Assembly (NCBI GenBank): GCA_965199895.1
Contig: CBDATJ010000003.1
Location: 92,234 to 156,233 of the forward strand
Direction: 5' to 3'
Length of the DNA: 64,000 nt
Source of the DNA: Bin55 sp965199895
Lineage (GTDB): Bacteria > Pseudomonadota > Gammaproteobacteria > Pseudomonadales > Azotimanducaceae
In this document: in pieces, positions 1-7,677 of the stretch
Numbering within the stretch: the stretch's first letter is position 1
Layout of the letters: every line of letters starts with the position of its first letter
The notes under the pieces: model-generated
What the model saw: the letters and a program-made list of their open reading frames with translations, nothing else
The model's database searches: none
What the model was told of the DNA's origin: nothing
Program-made: the position numbers and the translations under genes

Positions 1-33
1 AAGGATTGCAGGTACAAACAAATACTTCTTCAT
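1..33 (-). CDS. 5' end of a gene running off the left edge; probable exported protein
   Basis: Only eleven codons are visible (MKKYLFVPAIL). They begin at an ATG preceded by an AAGGAG ribosome binding site six bases upstream on the minus strand. A basic start followed by a hydrophobic stretch is the usual beginning of a signal peptide. Two perfect palindromes lie upstream (129-142 and 159-179), and a mutated copy of this same start region with its Shine-Dalgarno sequence is found at 682-799. The product cannot be identified from this fragment. Confidence 0.5.
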   Translation of the reverse strand, partial: MKKYLFVPAIL

Positions 34-128
34 CTCTTTCTCCTTGTTGGTATGAAGTTAGGCTTAAATTATAAGTCGAAAATTGACTTCAATCTGTAGC
101 CCGTCAGTTCGAACTTAGACAACATTGA

Positions 129-142
129 GCAACTATAGTTGC
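129..142. promoter_or_regulatory. 14-bp perfect palindrome, operator-like
   Basis: GCAACTA is followed directly by TAGTTGC, a perfect inverted repeat with no spacer, about 100 bp upstream of the start codon of the leftmost gene. The absent loop and lack of a T-run argue against a terminator and suggest a binding site for a dimeric regulator. The regulator is unknown. Confidence 0.4.
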
Positions 143-158
143 ATCGATCATCGACTAC

Positions 159-179
159 GTTATCTGTGTCACAGATAAC
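159..179. promoter_or_regulatory. 21-bp palindrome (10-bp arms, 1-bp centre), operator-like
   Basis: The arms GTTATCTGTG and CACAGATAAC are exact reverse complements around a single T. A one-base centre cannot form a normal hairpin loop, so a protein-binding site is more likely. The middle (TGTGTCACA) resembles half-sites of CRP/FNR-type regulators but does not have their TGTGA-N6-TCACA spacing. It is 126 bp upstream of the leftmost gene's ATG and 17 bp from the other palindrome. Confidence 0.5.
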
Positions 180-195
180 AATAGATTGCATCAAT

Positions 196-267
196 TTACT
201 GTGCGAGGACGGCTAACTTGCTTGCCGTCAGGAGTCTATAGGATGTACGAATCTGCTCATATTGGCT
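196..267 (-). pseudogene. decayed gene fragment sharing a 16-bp repeat with 399-563
   Basis: On the minus strand this stretch reads SQYEQIRTSYRLLTASKLAV and ends at TAA. The first five residues and 16 exact bases (252-267) recur at 485-500 inside a second, longer relic. It has no start codon and no open frame upstream. I read it as a remnant of a duplicated gene; the family is not certain. Confidence 0.3.
252..267. repeat. 16-bp direct repeat, copy 1 (copy 2 at 485-500)
   Basis: TCTGCTCATATTGGCT occurs identically at 252-267 and 485-500, 233 bp apart, in otherwise non-coding DNA. On the minus strand both copies encode SQYEQ in the frame that looks formerly coding. Confidence 0.8.
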
Positions 268-398
268 GATATTTCGCTTAGTCCCCATCCACAAGCTGAA
301 GACTTAGGATGTAGTGACTCTTCTTCAGCGCACTTTATCTTGTGCGTCTTCCGGACACTCAGTCTGCATTCATCACTTCTGTTAATTCCAACATAGTT

Positions 399-563
399 TC
401 AGTTCAGAACTTCCATCGCGCGGTCAGTCACCTCTTCAAGAGATAATCCTCCAAATCGTAAAAGGAGTTTGGAAGAGCTCATCTTCTGCTCATATTGGCT
501 CTATAGTTCCATCATTTCTCATAATTCTTCTGAACCCGGTACGCCCGAGAAATCCACCTCAAT
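399..563 (-). pseudogene. decayed small gene with two in-frame stops
   Basis: The minus strand reads a protein-like sequence interrupted by a TGA and a TAG: IEVDFSGVPGSEEL, then EMMEL, then SQYEQ followed by a segment containing KLLLRFGGLSLEEV and ending in AMEVLN and a stop. The DFSG beginning and the beta-strand/helix pattern are reminiscent of STAS/SEC14-like domains, but this is only an impression. Everything between the stops stays in one frame, so it reads as a gene inactivated by point mutations rather than random DNA. Confidence 0.35.
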
Positions 564-681
564 TACTCTCCATCTCAATTAAATCGGAGCTGGCTTAAAT
601 TCATCAGCGATAGACTATCGTCATCGTCGGTATCAAACTCAAAAAATAGGTTGCAAGCCCACCTCATCTATTCTTTTTCTT

Positions 682-799
682 TCATCTGCTCTGGATCCAT
701 TCGGGTATCTCAGATCCCCTTGATGGACAAGAAGTGATGTTGAAACCATCAGTCCAAATTGCAAGCACAAACAAAAACTTCTTCGACTGTTTGTCCTTG
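682..799 (-). pseudogene. mutated copy of the leftmost gene's start region
   Basis: The sequence matches the ribosome binding site and first codons of the gene at 1-33. ACAAGGA, GAAGAAGT, TTTGTTTGT and GCAAT are all conserved in the same order and spacing, but the ATG has become TCG. The frame then reads SKKFLFVLAIW and stops at a TGA at 682-684. This indicates an old duplication followed by loss of the start codon. Confidence 0.45.
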
Positions 800-927
800 T
801 GAGTTCGAAATCAGAGTCTGGCTAATCAAAATTCGTTCTTTTCCATTCATTCTGGTAAACACTTGCTTTGCCACGTTTGGGCAAATAAGTTATCTCAATG
901 GTGCGAGACTCGATACTAGAACTGGGC

Positions 928-2034
928 TCAAAAAGTCACTACAGATCGAATCGATTCCCCAGCGTGCATCATGTCAAACGCATCATTGATCTGTTCTAAA
1001 GGCATCGTGTGGGTGATGAGGTCATCAATATTGATCTTCCCGTTCATATACCAATCTACTATCTGCGGCACTTCGGTTCGACCCCGTGAACCACCAAAAG
1101 CAGTACCACGCCAAACACGACCAGTTACTAATTGAAAGGGTCGAGTGCTGATTTCTTGACCTGCGCCTGCAACACCAATAATGGTGCTCTCCCCCCAACC
1201 TTTATGACAACATTCCAATGCCTGTCGCATTACTTCTACATTGCCAATGCACTCAAACGAGTAATCTACTCCACCGTCAGTCAAGTCAATAATTTCTTGC
1301 ACCACATCATTGGATTCATTGGGATTGATATAGTCAGTCATGCCAAAATCCTCTGCCAATTGTCTCTTAGATGGATTCAGATCAACACCAATGATTAAAT
1401 CAGCTCCAACCATACGTGCTCCTTGAATCACGTTTAATCCAATACCACCAAGTCCAAAGACTGCTACAGTAGAACCAGGTTGAACCTTGGCTGTATTGGT
1501 TACTGCACCCAAACCGGTCGTTACTCCACAACCGATATAACAAACTTTGTCAAACGGAGCATCTTTGCGGATTTTGGCTAACGCGATCTCTGGCAAGACT
1601 GTGAAATTGGAAAAGGTAGAAGTTCCCATGTAGTGGTACAGAGTTTGACCACCGATTGAAAATCGAGACGTTTCATCTGGCATCAACCCTCGACCCTGGG
1701 TTGCTCGAATTGCTCCACACAAATTGGTTTTTCCCGATAAGCAGAACTTACACTGTCTACACTCTGGTGTATACAAAGGTATTACATGATCTCCGGGTTC
1801 AACACTGGTCACACCCTCTCCGATCTCTACTACGACTCCGGCTCCTTCGTGCCCGAGCACGGTGGGGAACAGTCCTTCCGGATCACTGCCGGAGAGAGTG
1901 TACGCATCAGTGTGACATACACCCGTGGCGCGTATTTCTACGAGTACTTCGCCTTCTCGGGGTCCATCTAGTTGTACGTTCTCAATCTCAAGTGGTTTTC
2001 CAGCTTCATAAGCGACTGCTGCGCGTGTTTGCAT
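928..2034 (-). CDS. adhC: S-(hydroxymethyl)glutathione dehydrogenase (class III alcohol dehydrogenase)
   Basis: A cytosolic zinc enzyme that oxidises S-hydroxymethylglutathione (formed from formaldehyde and glutathione) with NAD; members also reduce S-nitrosoglutathione. The 368-residue length is normal. Visible features are catalytic-zinc ligands C40 and H62-E63 (GHE), structural-zinc cysteines C92, C95, C98 and C106, a class III signature around residues 110-140 (TQGRGLMPD, YHYMGTSTFS), and the Rossmann motif GLGGIGLN near residue 194. It begins with ATG. No S-formylglutathione hydrolase gene is beside it, unlike many frm operons, so the second detoxification step must be encoded elsewhere. 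It is transcribed away from the restriction-modification gene's 3' end and appears monocistronic. Confidence 0.95.
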   Translation of the reverse strand: MQTRAAVAYEAGKPLEIENVQLDGPREGEVLVEIRATGVCHTDAYTLSGSDPEGLFPTVLGHEGAGVVVEIGEGVTSVEPGDHVIPLYTPECRQCKFCLSGKTNLCGAIRATQGRGLMPDETSRFSIGGQTLYHYMGTSTFSNFTVLPEIALAKIRKDAPFDKVCYIGCGVTTGLGAVTNTAKVQPGSTVAVFGLGGIGLNVIQGARMVGADLIIGVDLNPSKRQLAEDFGMTDYINPNESNDVVQEIIDLTDGGVDYSFECIGNVEVMRQALECCHKGWGESTIIGVAGAGQEISTRPFQLVTGRVWRGTAFGGSRGRTEVPQIVDWYMNGKINIDDLITHTMPLEQINDAFDMMHAGESIRSVVTF

Positions 2035-2374
2035 AGGTCAGGGTCTCCCAAGTTAGTAACTAAGATAAGATTATCTACAGGAAATAGTGAATAAGGGAGA
2101 CTGGTGGGTTTTGCACAGGAAGTAGCTTGGGTAACTGTATATTTATCAGTTTTTAGTATAAGTCGTCGCATAGCTTATGGACGGTGTCGGTCAGCCTGAT
2201 GTTACTAGAACCATCTACCAAAACCAGGCCAATCTTAAGATCCTTACAAATTTCCGTCCACGATCACCAATAAGGGCTAACGTTACGGCTTCCCGCTAAA
2301 GCGTGAATGTTCTTCGAGTTCTCATCAAATGGCACTCCGCAAAATTAGAGAAACCCTTCGTGAAGACCTTTATT
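2035..2374. other. intergenic region without a convincing gene
   Basis: About 340 bp lie between the 3' end of the restriction-modification locus and the start of adhC (both on the minus strand). It must contain the adhC promoter; the minus strand has AT-rich stretches near 2075-2165, but I see no clear -35/-10 pair. A 25-codon plus-strand frame from 2329 (MALRKIRETL...) has no ribosome binding site and is not called. Confidence 0.5.
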
Positions 2375-3199
2375 TCACTGATGCTCGTAAAACCGTTCCT
2401 TGCTGACAAACGCATCTCGCGCTAAGAGTTCAGCACATTCTGCAATCAGATTGCGGTCAATCCCACAGGCTAGCGCTACTGCATCGTCCCACGTTTCGCG
2501 AATCGGTGTGCGACCGTCTCTAAATTGTGGGACGATTTCCTCGCAGGTTTCCTGGTAGCATGCAAATAGTGTTTGCAACGTGTCAGGGTTGTCAATATCA
2601 GGTAATGGGATTCCGTAAAAAGCAACAGGATTGAATTGAGGCCAAGACATCTTCCTACCGGTATTTTTCCGCATCCAAGATCGACCAAGAGAGCAATTGA
2701 ATTGAATTGCTAAAGCTCCTGCTACTTGAAACACTAGTTCATTGTCCTTTGCGTTCTCTAATACTGGCATCCATGAGTAACCGATACGTTTTTCTTTGGT
2801 GGCTACAGCACACAATCTACCGGAACCTGTGTCGTACGTTTTAAGTACCAACAGGTGGGATCTAAATGACTCCATTACTTTTTTGTCTTCAGCACGACGC
2901 TTCTGATATTCATCATCGCTTTCTTGGTTATTTCTCGCTAATTCGATCCAACGGTTGGTATTTCCGCAGAGCTGCGTTTGATCTTCACTAGAACTACCTG
3001 CTATGCACGGCTCGCAATCAAGTGTAGGTTCTAGATGATGCTTGTACTTTTTCATTCCGATCCCTGATTTGCGCCAGTCGCCGCCTTGTAAATTAACTGT
3101 GAACTCAGAAGCACTTCTAGATATCGAACCGTCCAACGCGCCATCGTTTGCGAGGGGGGGGGGGGGGGACGCTAGATGATTGTCGTGAACTCGATCCAA
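2375..3199 (-). CDS. target-recognition domain of the restriction-modification enzyme, out of frame with the rest
   Basis: This frame (274 codons, formally from a TTG at 3199) continues the protein encoded at 3117-7427. It is separated from it by the C15 homopolymer at 3154-3168. Residues after the tract look like the C-terminal recognition domain of type ISP/IIG enzymes: an aromatic-rich region (SWPQFNPVAFYGIPLPD) and a helical C-terminus. There is no Shine-Dalgarno sequence at the TTG, so it is unlikely to be translated alone. A tract of 14 or 17 C (length equal to 2 mod 3) would fuse it to the upstream frame and give a protein of about 1,690 residues. Sequencing error in a homopolymer is the alternative explanation. 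Confidence 0.75.
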   Translation of the reverse strand: MDRVHDNHLASPPPPLANDGALDGSISRSASEFTVNLQGGDWRKSGIGMKKYKHHLEPTLDCEPCIAGSSSEDQTQLCGNTNRWIELARNNQESDDEYQKRRAEDKKVMESFRSHLLVLKTYDTGSGRLCAVATKEKRIGYSWMPVLENAKDNELVFQVAGALAIQFNCSLGRSWMRKNTGRKMSWPQFNPVAFYGIPLPDIDNPDTLQTLFACYQETCEEIVPQFRDGRTPIRETWDDAVALACGIDRNLIAECAELLARDAFVSKERFYEHQ

Positions 3200-6100
3200 T
3201 CAAGTCTGTCCGTAAGCGTTCTGCCCCACTAATCGCTTGATGTAACTTCTCTGCCAAGATATTCTCAGTAAACGCAGCTGGCCACCAATCTCCTTGCTTC
3301 ATATGTTCGTAGTCCCATTCAATCGTGCTCCCTGCAAAGATCTCGCCGATCATCGCCTTGTGAATGATGGAACGTGCTTCCTGCATATCAGCAGGATACC
3401 GATGTAGATTGATGAACCGGGTCGGTTTCTTCGCATTCTGCGGTCGCTTCGACATCACGATCAAACACTCGTTGATCGATGTATCCCATGACATGTTTGA
3501 CATGCGCGGATCAAAACTCGTGAGAACATAGTCAATGTGCGCCCGGGTAGCGAATAGGCGGCGGCGGCTGCTGCTGTTTGCTGCGGTCAGAAAAGTTCCC
3601 GCGCACACACACCCCATCACCCCTTCACTCAACTCAATGAGATTGAGGGCGAGCGCTTCAAAGAGTATCGCAACGCTAGTCTTCTTCTGATCCAACATCG
3701 AATCTCTGGTTTTGGCATCGTCCCAAATCGCCGTCAAGCGTTTGCGGAGTTTAGCTTGCACAGACGTACTGAACTTCTCTCCAACATCTTTCCATTTGGT
3801 GTAAGGAGGGTTCATCAGTACAAACGCGGGCAATCCCCCCTTTTCGCCCAGAATTTCGCTAATCTCGCTGTCTTTATAGCCTAGCTTGGGATCCAGCTGC
3901 CTCGACTTGACTGTTGCTAGGCCCAAATCACCTCTCTTTCTTACAGTAAACTTGTCGTCCAGTAGCAATTCCGCAGTCCCCGCTATGGCAGGAGCATTCT
4001 CTGCATCCGATTCCACCCCATACGGCATCTCATGCAAATTCATCTGATCGTAGGATCCCACGGACTCATCGCCAAGTGTCAGTTGACTCCCAGCTAATTG
4101 CAACGATACGGGATGAATGTCCGCACCCACGATAAGTTCTTCAACTGCAAATTTATGAAACCGCCGTATTGTTTCTGAATCCGCACCCGCTCTCAATAAG
4201 CGTTCCTTCATGCTAGTGAGCATGGCGACCAAAATCGTGCCGGAGCCACAGGCAGGATCAAAAGTCCGTAATTTCTCCCATTCGTTCTCGTCCAACCAGT
4301 CCACTGGACCATAGGCTTCTAATGACAATTCGGTCAGCATCGTCGCGGACAACGGCATCGTAAAAAATGCCCCGTCACTTCGCTGATCCCCCATCATGCT
4401 GTTAAACAGCTCGCCCGCATGATCCATACCCAGCTGGGCATAAGTGCCGGCAATATGTACTGCATCTTTCGCCATCTGATTCAAAGCCGTACTCAACTTT
4501 TGCCGTCCGCGTTGTTGGGTAGCATCCGTCAACAATCGCAGAGCAATCCCAAAAATTGGAACATAATCCTTTTGTAAGATGGCTTGCCAGCTTTGCATCA
4601 ACGCTGTCGCCGGCTCAGGGTCGGAAATAGCCTCCTCTATTGAGCGTTCTCGTCGCAACTGTCGAAAATCGTGCTTTTCTAGTCGCGCATGCATGATCGC
4701 AGCTTGTAGCCAAATCAACGCAGCAACCGTACAAGCGTCTGCCTTATCCTTGCCCACTCGCTGAATGTGCGTCATCTCCAACCGTTCAGCTAACAATTCT
4801 TCTAGACCTTCACCGCGCAAATCTCGAGCCATGCGGGCCACCGTACTACGGAGCAAATTCACATCACGTCTTGCTCCACCCAGAATACCTGACTTCTGTA
4901 GCAAATTCAGGGTGATGCGATTTTCACCTAAATCGCCCTGATGGACAAAACGACGCCCTAATTCATAAGCTTGCTCGTCTTTGGTTTTTCGCGGGCGTAA
5001 TTCCCGCATCGTGCGCTTTTCGGGAGTTCGAGTTTTGTCCCGATTAATGTGCTTTTTTGCGCGATCTATGGTCTCAACAGGTAACCACGAATCTGCCCCC
5101 CCCCCCCTCGCGGAAGGAGGTCGTTCTATCGTCTTAAACTCTTCGGCCCGGTCTACTATGGCTTGGTTTTCTCTGTTACTCACCTGACGCTGAACCACCA
5201 CCAATTTGTGCGGTGGTCGATTCTCATACAAGTCCGTCGCGGGATTTACTATGTGCGTCAAACTGCCCTCATTGCGTTCCAGGCGCTCTTTCAGCGTCGA
5301 TGCATCTTCTTCATCCCAGGGCTGCACAATCAAAATAGGATCGTAGTTGCGGGTATGGAGATCATAGACCTCTGCAGATTTGTATGGTTCATGGACAACA
5401 TAGAGATAGTTTTGATAAGGACGCTCTTTGGGCTCAGGGGGGCAGTAGTAACTCATCAAGTCTTGTAAGTTGTCTTCAATCCTTCCATCATGACAGCGCA
5501 ACGCTTTGAGAATCTGACCCAGTTCCTTCCAACTACTTTCGTCGGTTCGGGCCAAAAAATTCTCCGCATCCTCACCTGCAGGAATACGTACCGGGACAAA
5601 GATGTACCCCTTGTCTTTGTTCGGAGATTTCCGCATCGCTCGACCCACCGCTTGGATCACATCCACTGCTGATTTCCGTGGTTCCAAAAATGCAACAGCA
5701 GACAAGTCGGGTGAATCTGTACCCTCACCGAATATTCCAACATTCGATATGCAATGCGGGTTCTCTATCGTCGCATCCGCAAGACGATGAAGGGCTTCAC
5801 GACGCTTAGAACTCGAACTGCTAGCATCGATGTGCTCCACCGTGTATTCCGTCCGCGCAGCATGGCCTGCTTTATGCTTTTGCCCTCGGACCCAACGTTT
5901 CACGGGCTCAGTCCCTATCGCAGCAGCCATTTTCTTGGACTTCGCAATAGTATTGTGAAATGCAATGACGCTCTTCACCTTGGCTTCTTTGACCACTCCA
6001 CTCAATAGTGCCGTCAACGCTAAGGCAGACACCTCGGGTTTAACATCGGCCTCCCAGCTAACCTCATCTATCTCCTCTTCACTGATCGCAAAAGCAATAA

Positions 6101-7427
6101 TGTGGTAATCAGACAGCAGATGACCCTCAACCGCATCTTTGTAGGACAAACGATAGACTTCAGGACCAAACGTAGGAATATGGTTCATAGACTTGACATC
6201 CCATTCCGTATCGTCCAACTCTTCAAATCCCAATGAAGACTTGCTGCCGCCTCTAGTAACGTTGTAGATTTTTGGGGTGGCGGTCTGATAGATGCGATAC
6301 TTACTCGGAAACCGTTCACTGTCATGGCACAATACAAAATTACGAACGTGATCCTCACCCGCTTTGATACGTCGCATCCCAGCAGTGCGATGTGCTTCAT
6401 CCATGATGGTCAGTTTCGCAGTCAGATGCAATTCCCTCATTGCGGTCGCCGTGTGATGTGCGGATTGATAGGTGGAAAAGATCGCCAAAATAGAATGACC
6501 GCCTTGCCGCTCCCTTAACCAATCTATCAGATCCTTCGGGGTCGATGCTGTGTCTCCAATCACCTCATAGGTCGCTGTGTGACTGACATCTAGGGTTGGA
6601 TGGTCAGCTAAACTCTTTCCTTCACTAGTACGGGTCTGACCCGCAGTCTTATCACTGCACACCGCGATAGTCTGCATCTCCAATGCATCCCGATGCGCCA
6701 AATGTTGAAACTGTCCCTTGATTTGGGAAACCAAGGCTATGGAAGGTACCAAAACAATGGCGATTTCTCCTGTACTAACGAGCTCTTTCATTGCCCGATA
6801 GGCGACTCTCGTCTTGCCGGTTCCACAAGGTAGAACAATTTGGCAACGGCTTTCTCCCTCACGCCAACCATTCCTACCCTCATGCTCTGGTAACCGTTTC
6901 AATATCGCTTCAATGCAATCATCTTGAACGGCGTTGAGCGCAGGATCATCAGGACGACCAGCTGACCCAACTCCTGCAAGAACACGTAGGGGTTCAACAA
7001 AATCAATCTGTTTGAGCGGATAGTCAGCTTCCGATCGGTTCTGTTCCTTTAATTTGGAATTGAACTCTGCATTGGTGACTACCCATCGCTCTTTCCAAAT
7101 CTTTAGTCTACGAGCTTCCGAACCAAAACTGTCGACATCAGCTTTGGTGAGTTCTGCCTGGGGTTTACGGGCTTTGCATTGAATCGCAACGAGTGAACCG
7201 TCTTTGCGAACGCCGACATTGTCTATCCCTATGTCTTTGGCAGACTTCCCCGGATAGTACTTCTCCCGATCACCCCACTCATTCCAATGTACAACCTTGT
7301 GCAAGTCCCACGAAGCAACTTGACCGCCAATATCACAAACCAACTGCTCCAACCACTTACCATCTCCACTTTGTTGACGATAAAGGGCTTCGTATCGGTC
7401 TAACCACTCATTCGGCGTTAGATTCAA
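3117..7427 (-). CDS. single-chain restriction-modification enzyme: nuclease, translocase and adenine methyltransferase
   Basis: This frame encodes a type ISP-like enzyme that would methylate host DNA and cut unmodified foreign DNA after ATP-driven translocation. The domains run in order: an Mrr-like PD-(D/E)XK nuclease (residues 1-125; D65/D69 and Q83-x-K85); an SF2 helicase/translocase (Walker A LPCGTGKT at 199-206, DEAH at 343-346, motif VI QAVGRAMRKS near 592); a linker with a Gly run near 775; and an N6-adenine methyltransferase (motif I DPACGSGT near 1057, catalytic NPPY near 1205). The start is TTG with AGGAG six bases upstream. The last 16 codons (after poly-proline) are an artefact of frame loss at the C15 tract; the true C-terminus is in the other frame at 2375-3153. 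As written, the enzyme lacks its recognition domain and should be inactive. It has no separate S, M or R partner genes nearby. Confidence 0.9.
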   Translation of the reverse strand: MNLTPNEWLDRYEALYRQQSGDGKWLEQLVCDIGGQVASWDLHKVVHWNEWGDREKYYPGKSAKDIGIDNVGVRKDGSLVAIQCKARKPQAELTKADVDSFGSEARRLKIWKERWVVTNAEFNSKLKEQNRSEADYPLKQIDFVEPLRVLAGVGSAGRPDDPALNAVQDDCIEAILKRLPEHEGRNGWREGESRCQIVLPCGTGKTRVAYRAMKELVSTGEIAIVLVPSIALVSQIKGQFQHLAHRDALEMQTIAVCSDKTAGQTRTSEGKSLADHPTLDVSHTATYEVIGDTASTPKDLIDWLRERQGGHSILAIFSTYQSAHHTATAMRELHLTAKLTIMDEAHRTAGMRRIKAGEDHVRNFVLCHDSERFPSKYRIYQTATPKIYNVTRGGSKSSLGFEELDDTEWDVKSMNHIPTFGPEVYRLSYKDAVEGHLLSDYHIIAFAISEEEIDEVSWEADVKPEVSALALTALLSGVVKEAKVKSVIAFHNTIAKSKKMAAAIGTEPVKRWVRGQKHKAGHAARTEYTVEHIDASSSSSKRREALHRLADATIENPHCISNVGIFGEGTDSPDLSAVAFLEPRKSAVDVIQAVGRAMRKSPNKDKGYIFVPVRIPAGEDAENFLARTDESSWKELGQILKALRCHDGRIEDNLQDLMSYYCPPEPKERPYQNYLYVVHEPYKSAEVYDLHTRNYDPILIVQPWDEEDASTLKERLERNEGSLTHIVNPATDLYENRPPHKLVVVQRQVSNRENQAIVDRAEEFKTIERPPSARGGGADSWLPVETIDRAKKHINRDKTRTPEKRTMRELRPRKTKDEQAYELGRRFVHQGDLGENRITLNLLQKSGILGGARRDVNLLRSTVARMARDLRGEGLEELLAERLEMTHIQRVGKDKADACTVAALIWLQAAIMHARLEKHDFRQLRRERSIEEAISDPEPATALMQSWQAILQKDYVPIFGIALRLLTDATQQRGRQKLSTALNQMAKDAVHIAGTYAQLGMDHAGELFNSMMGDQRSDGAFFTMPLSATMLTELSLEAYGPVDWLDENEWEKLRTFDPACGSGTILVAMLTSMKERLLRAGADSETIRRFHKFAVEELIVGADIHPVSLQLAGSQLTLGDESVGSYDQMNLHEMPYGVESDAENAPAIAGTAELLLDDKFTVRKRGDLGLATVKSRQLDPKLGYKDSEISEILGEKGGLPAFVLMNPPYTKWKDVGEKFSTSVQAKLRKRLTAIWDDAKTRDSMLDQKKTSVAILFEALALNLIELSEGVMGCVCAGTFLTAANSSSRRRLFATRAHIDYVLTSFDPRMSNMSWDTSINECLIVMSKRPQNAKKPTRFINLHRYPADMQEARSIIHKAMIGEIFAGSTIEWDYEHMKQGDWWPAAFTENILAEKLHQAISGAERLRTDLIGSSSRQSSSVPPPPPRKRWRVGRFDI
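3154..3168. repeat. 15-base homopolymer (G on plus, C on coding strand), likely phase-variation tract
   Basis: Fifteen consecutive G lie inside the restriction-modification gene, at the junction between methyltransferase and recognition domain. Reading through the tract, the upstream frame ends in five prolines and a short missense tail. The downstream frame is coherent. Lengths of 14 or 17 restore the full reading frame. Tracts like this vary by slipped-strand mispairing. Confidence 0.85.
5096..5107. repeat. 12-base homopolymer (C on plus, G on coding strand) in the same gene
   Basis: Twelve consecutive C on the plus strand encode a Gly run (RGGGAD) in the linker between the translocase and the methyltransferase. 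At 12 bases the frame is open; any change not divisible by three would truncate the protein to roughly the nuclease plus translocase. Confidence 0.8.
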
Positions 7428-7677
7428 TGAAAGCTCCTGATCAATAGATTTTCAGGCTGGTTCCTAAATTGAATTACATATAGGCTCAGCCACCCTTACC
7501 CCAAAATAGGGGAGAATAATTTTATAAATAGCCTTGATCATTGGGTACGTCTGGAATCTGTGCTCTTGAGGGAGAATTCATATTAACACTCCACAAATCT
7601 AAATATATTGCACCCCAAAGTCTGGTTTGGATAGATAATTTGCGATTAGGTTGAACTACACCCTAACAGGTAATGAC

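Noticed and set aside
759..2036. Several plus-strand open frames across adhC and its 3' flank
   Set aside because: They are shadows of the minus-strand adhC or lie in decayed DNA, with no ribosome binding sites or protein-like motifs.
2329..2406. 25-codon plus-strand frame MALRKIRETL...
   Set aside because: Protein-like at first sight, but it has no Shine-Dalgarno sequence and runs into the 3' end of the R-M locus on the other strand.
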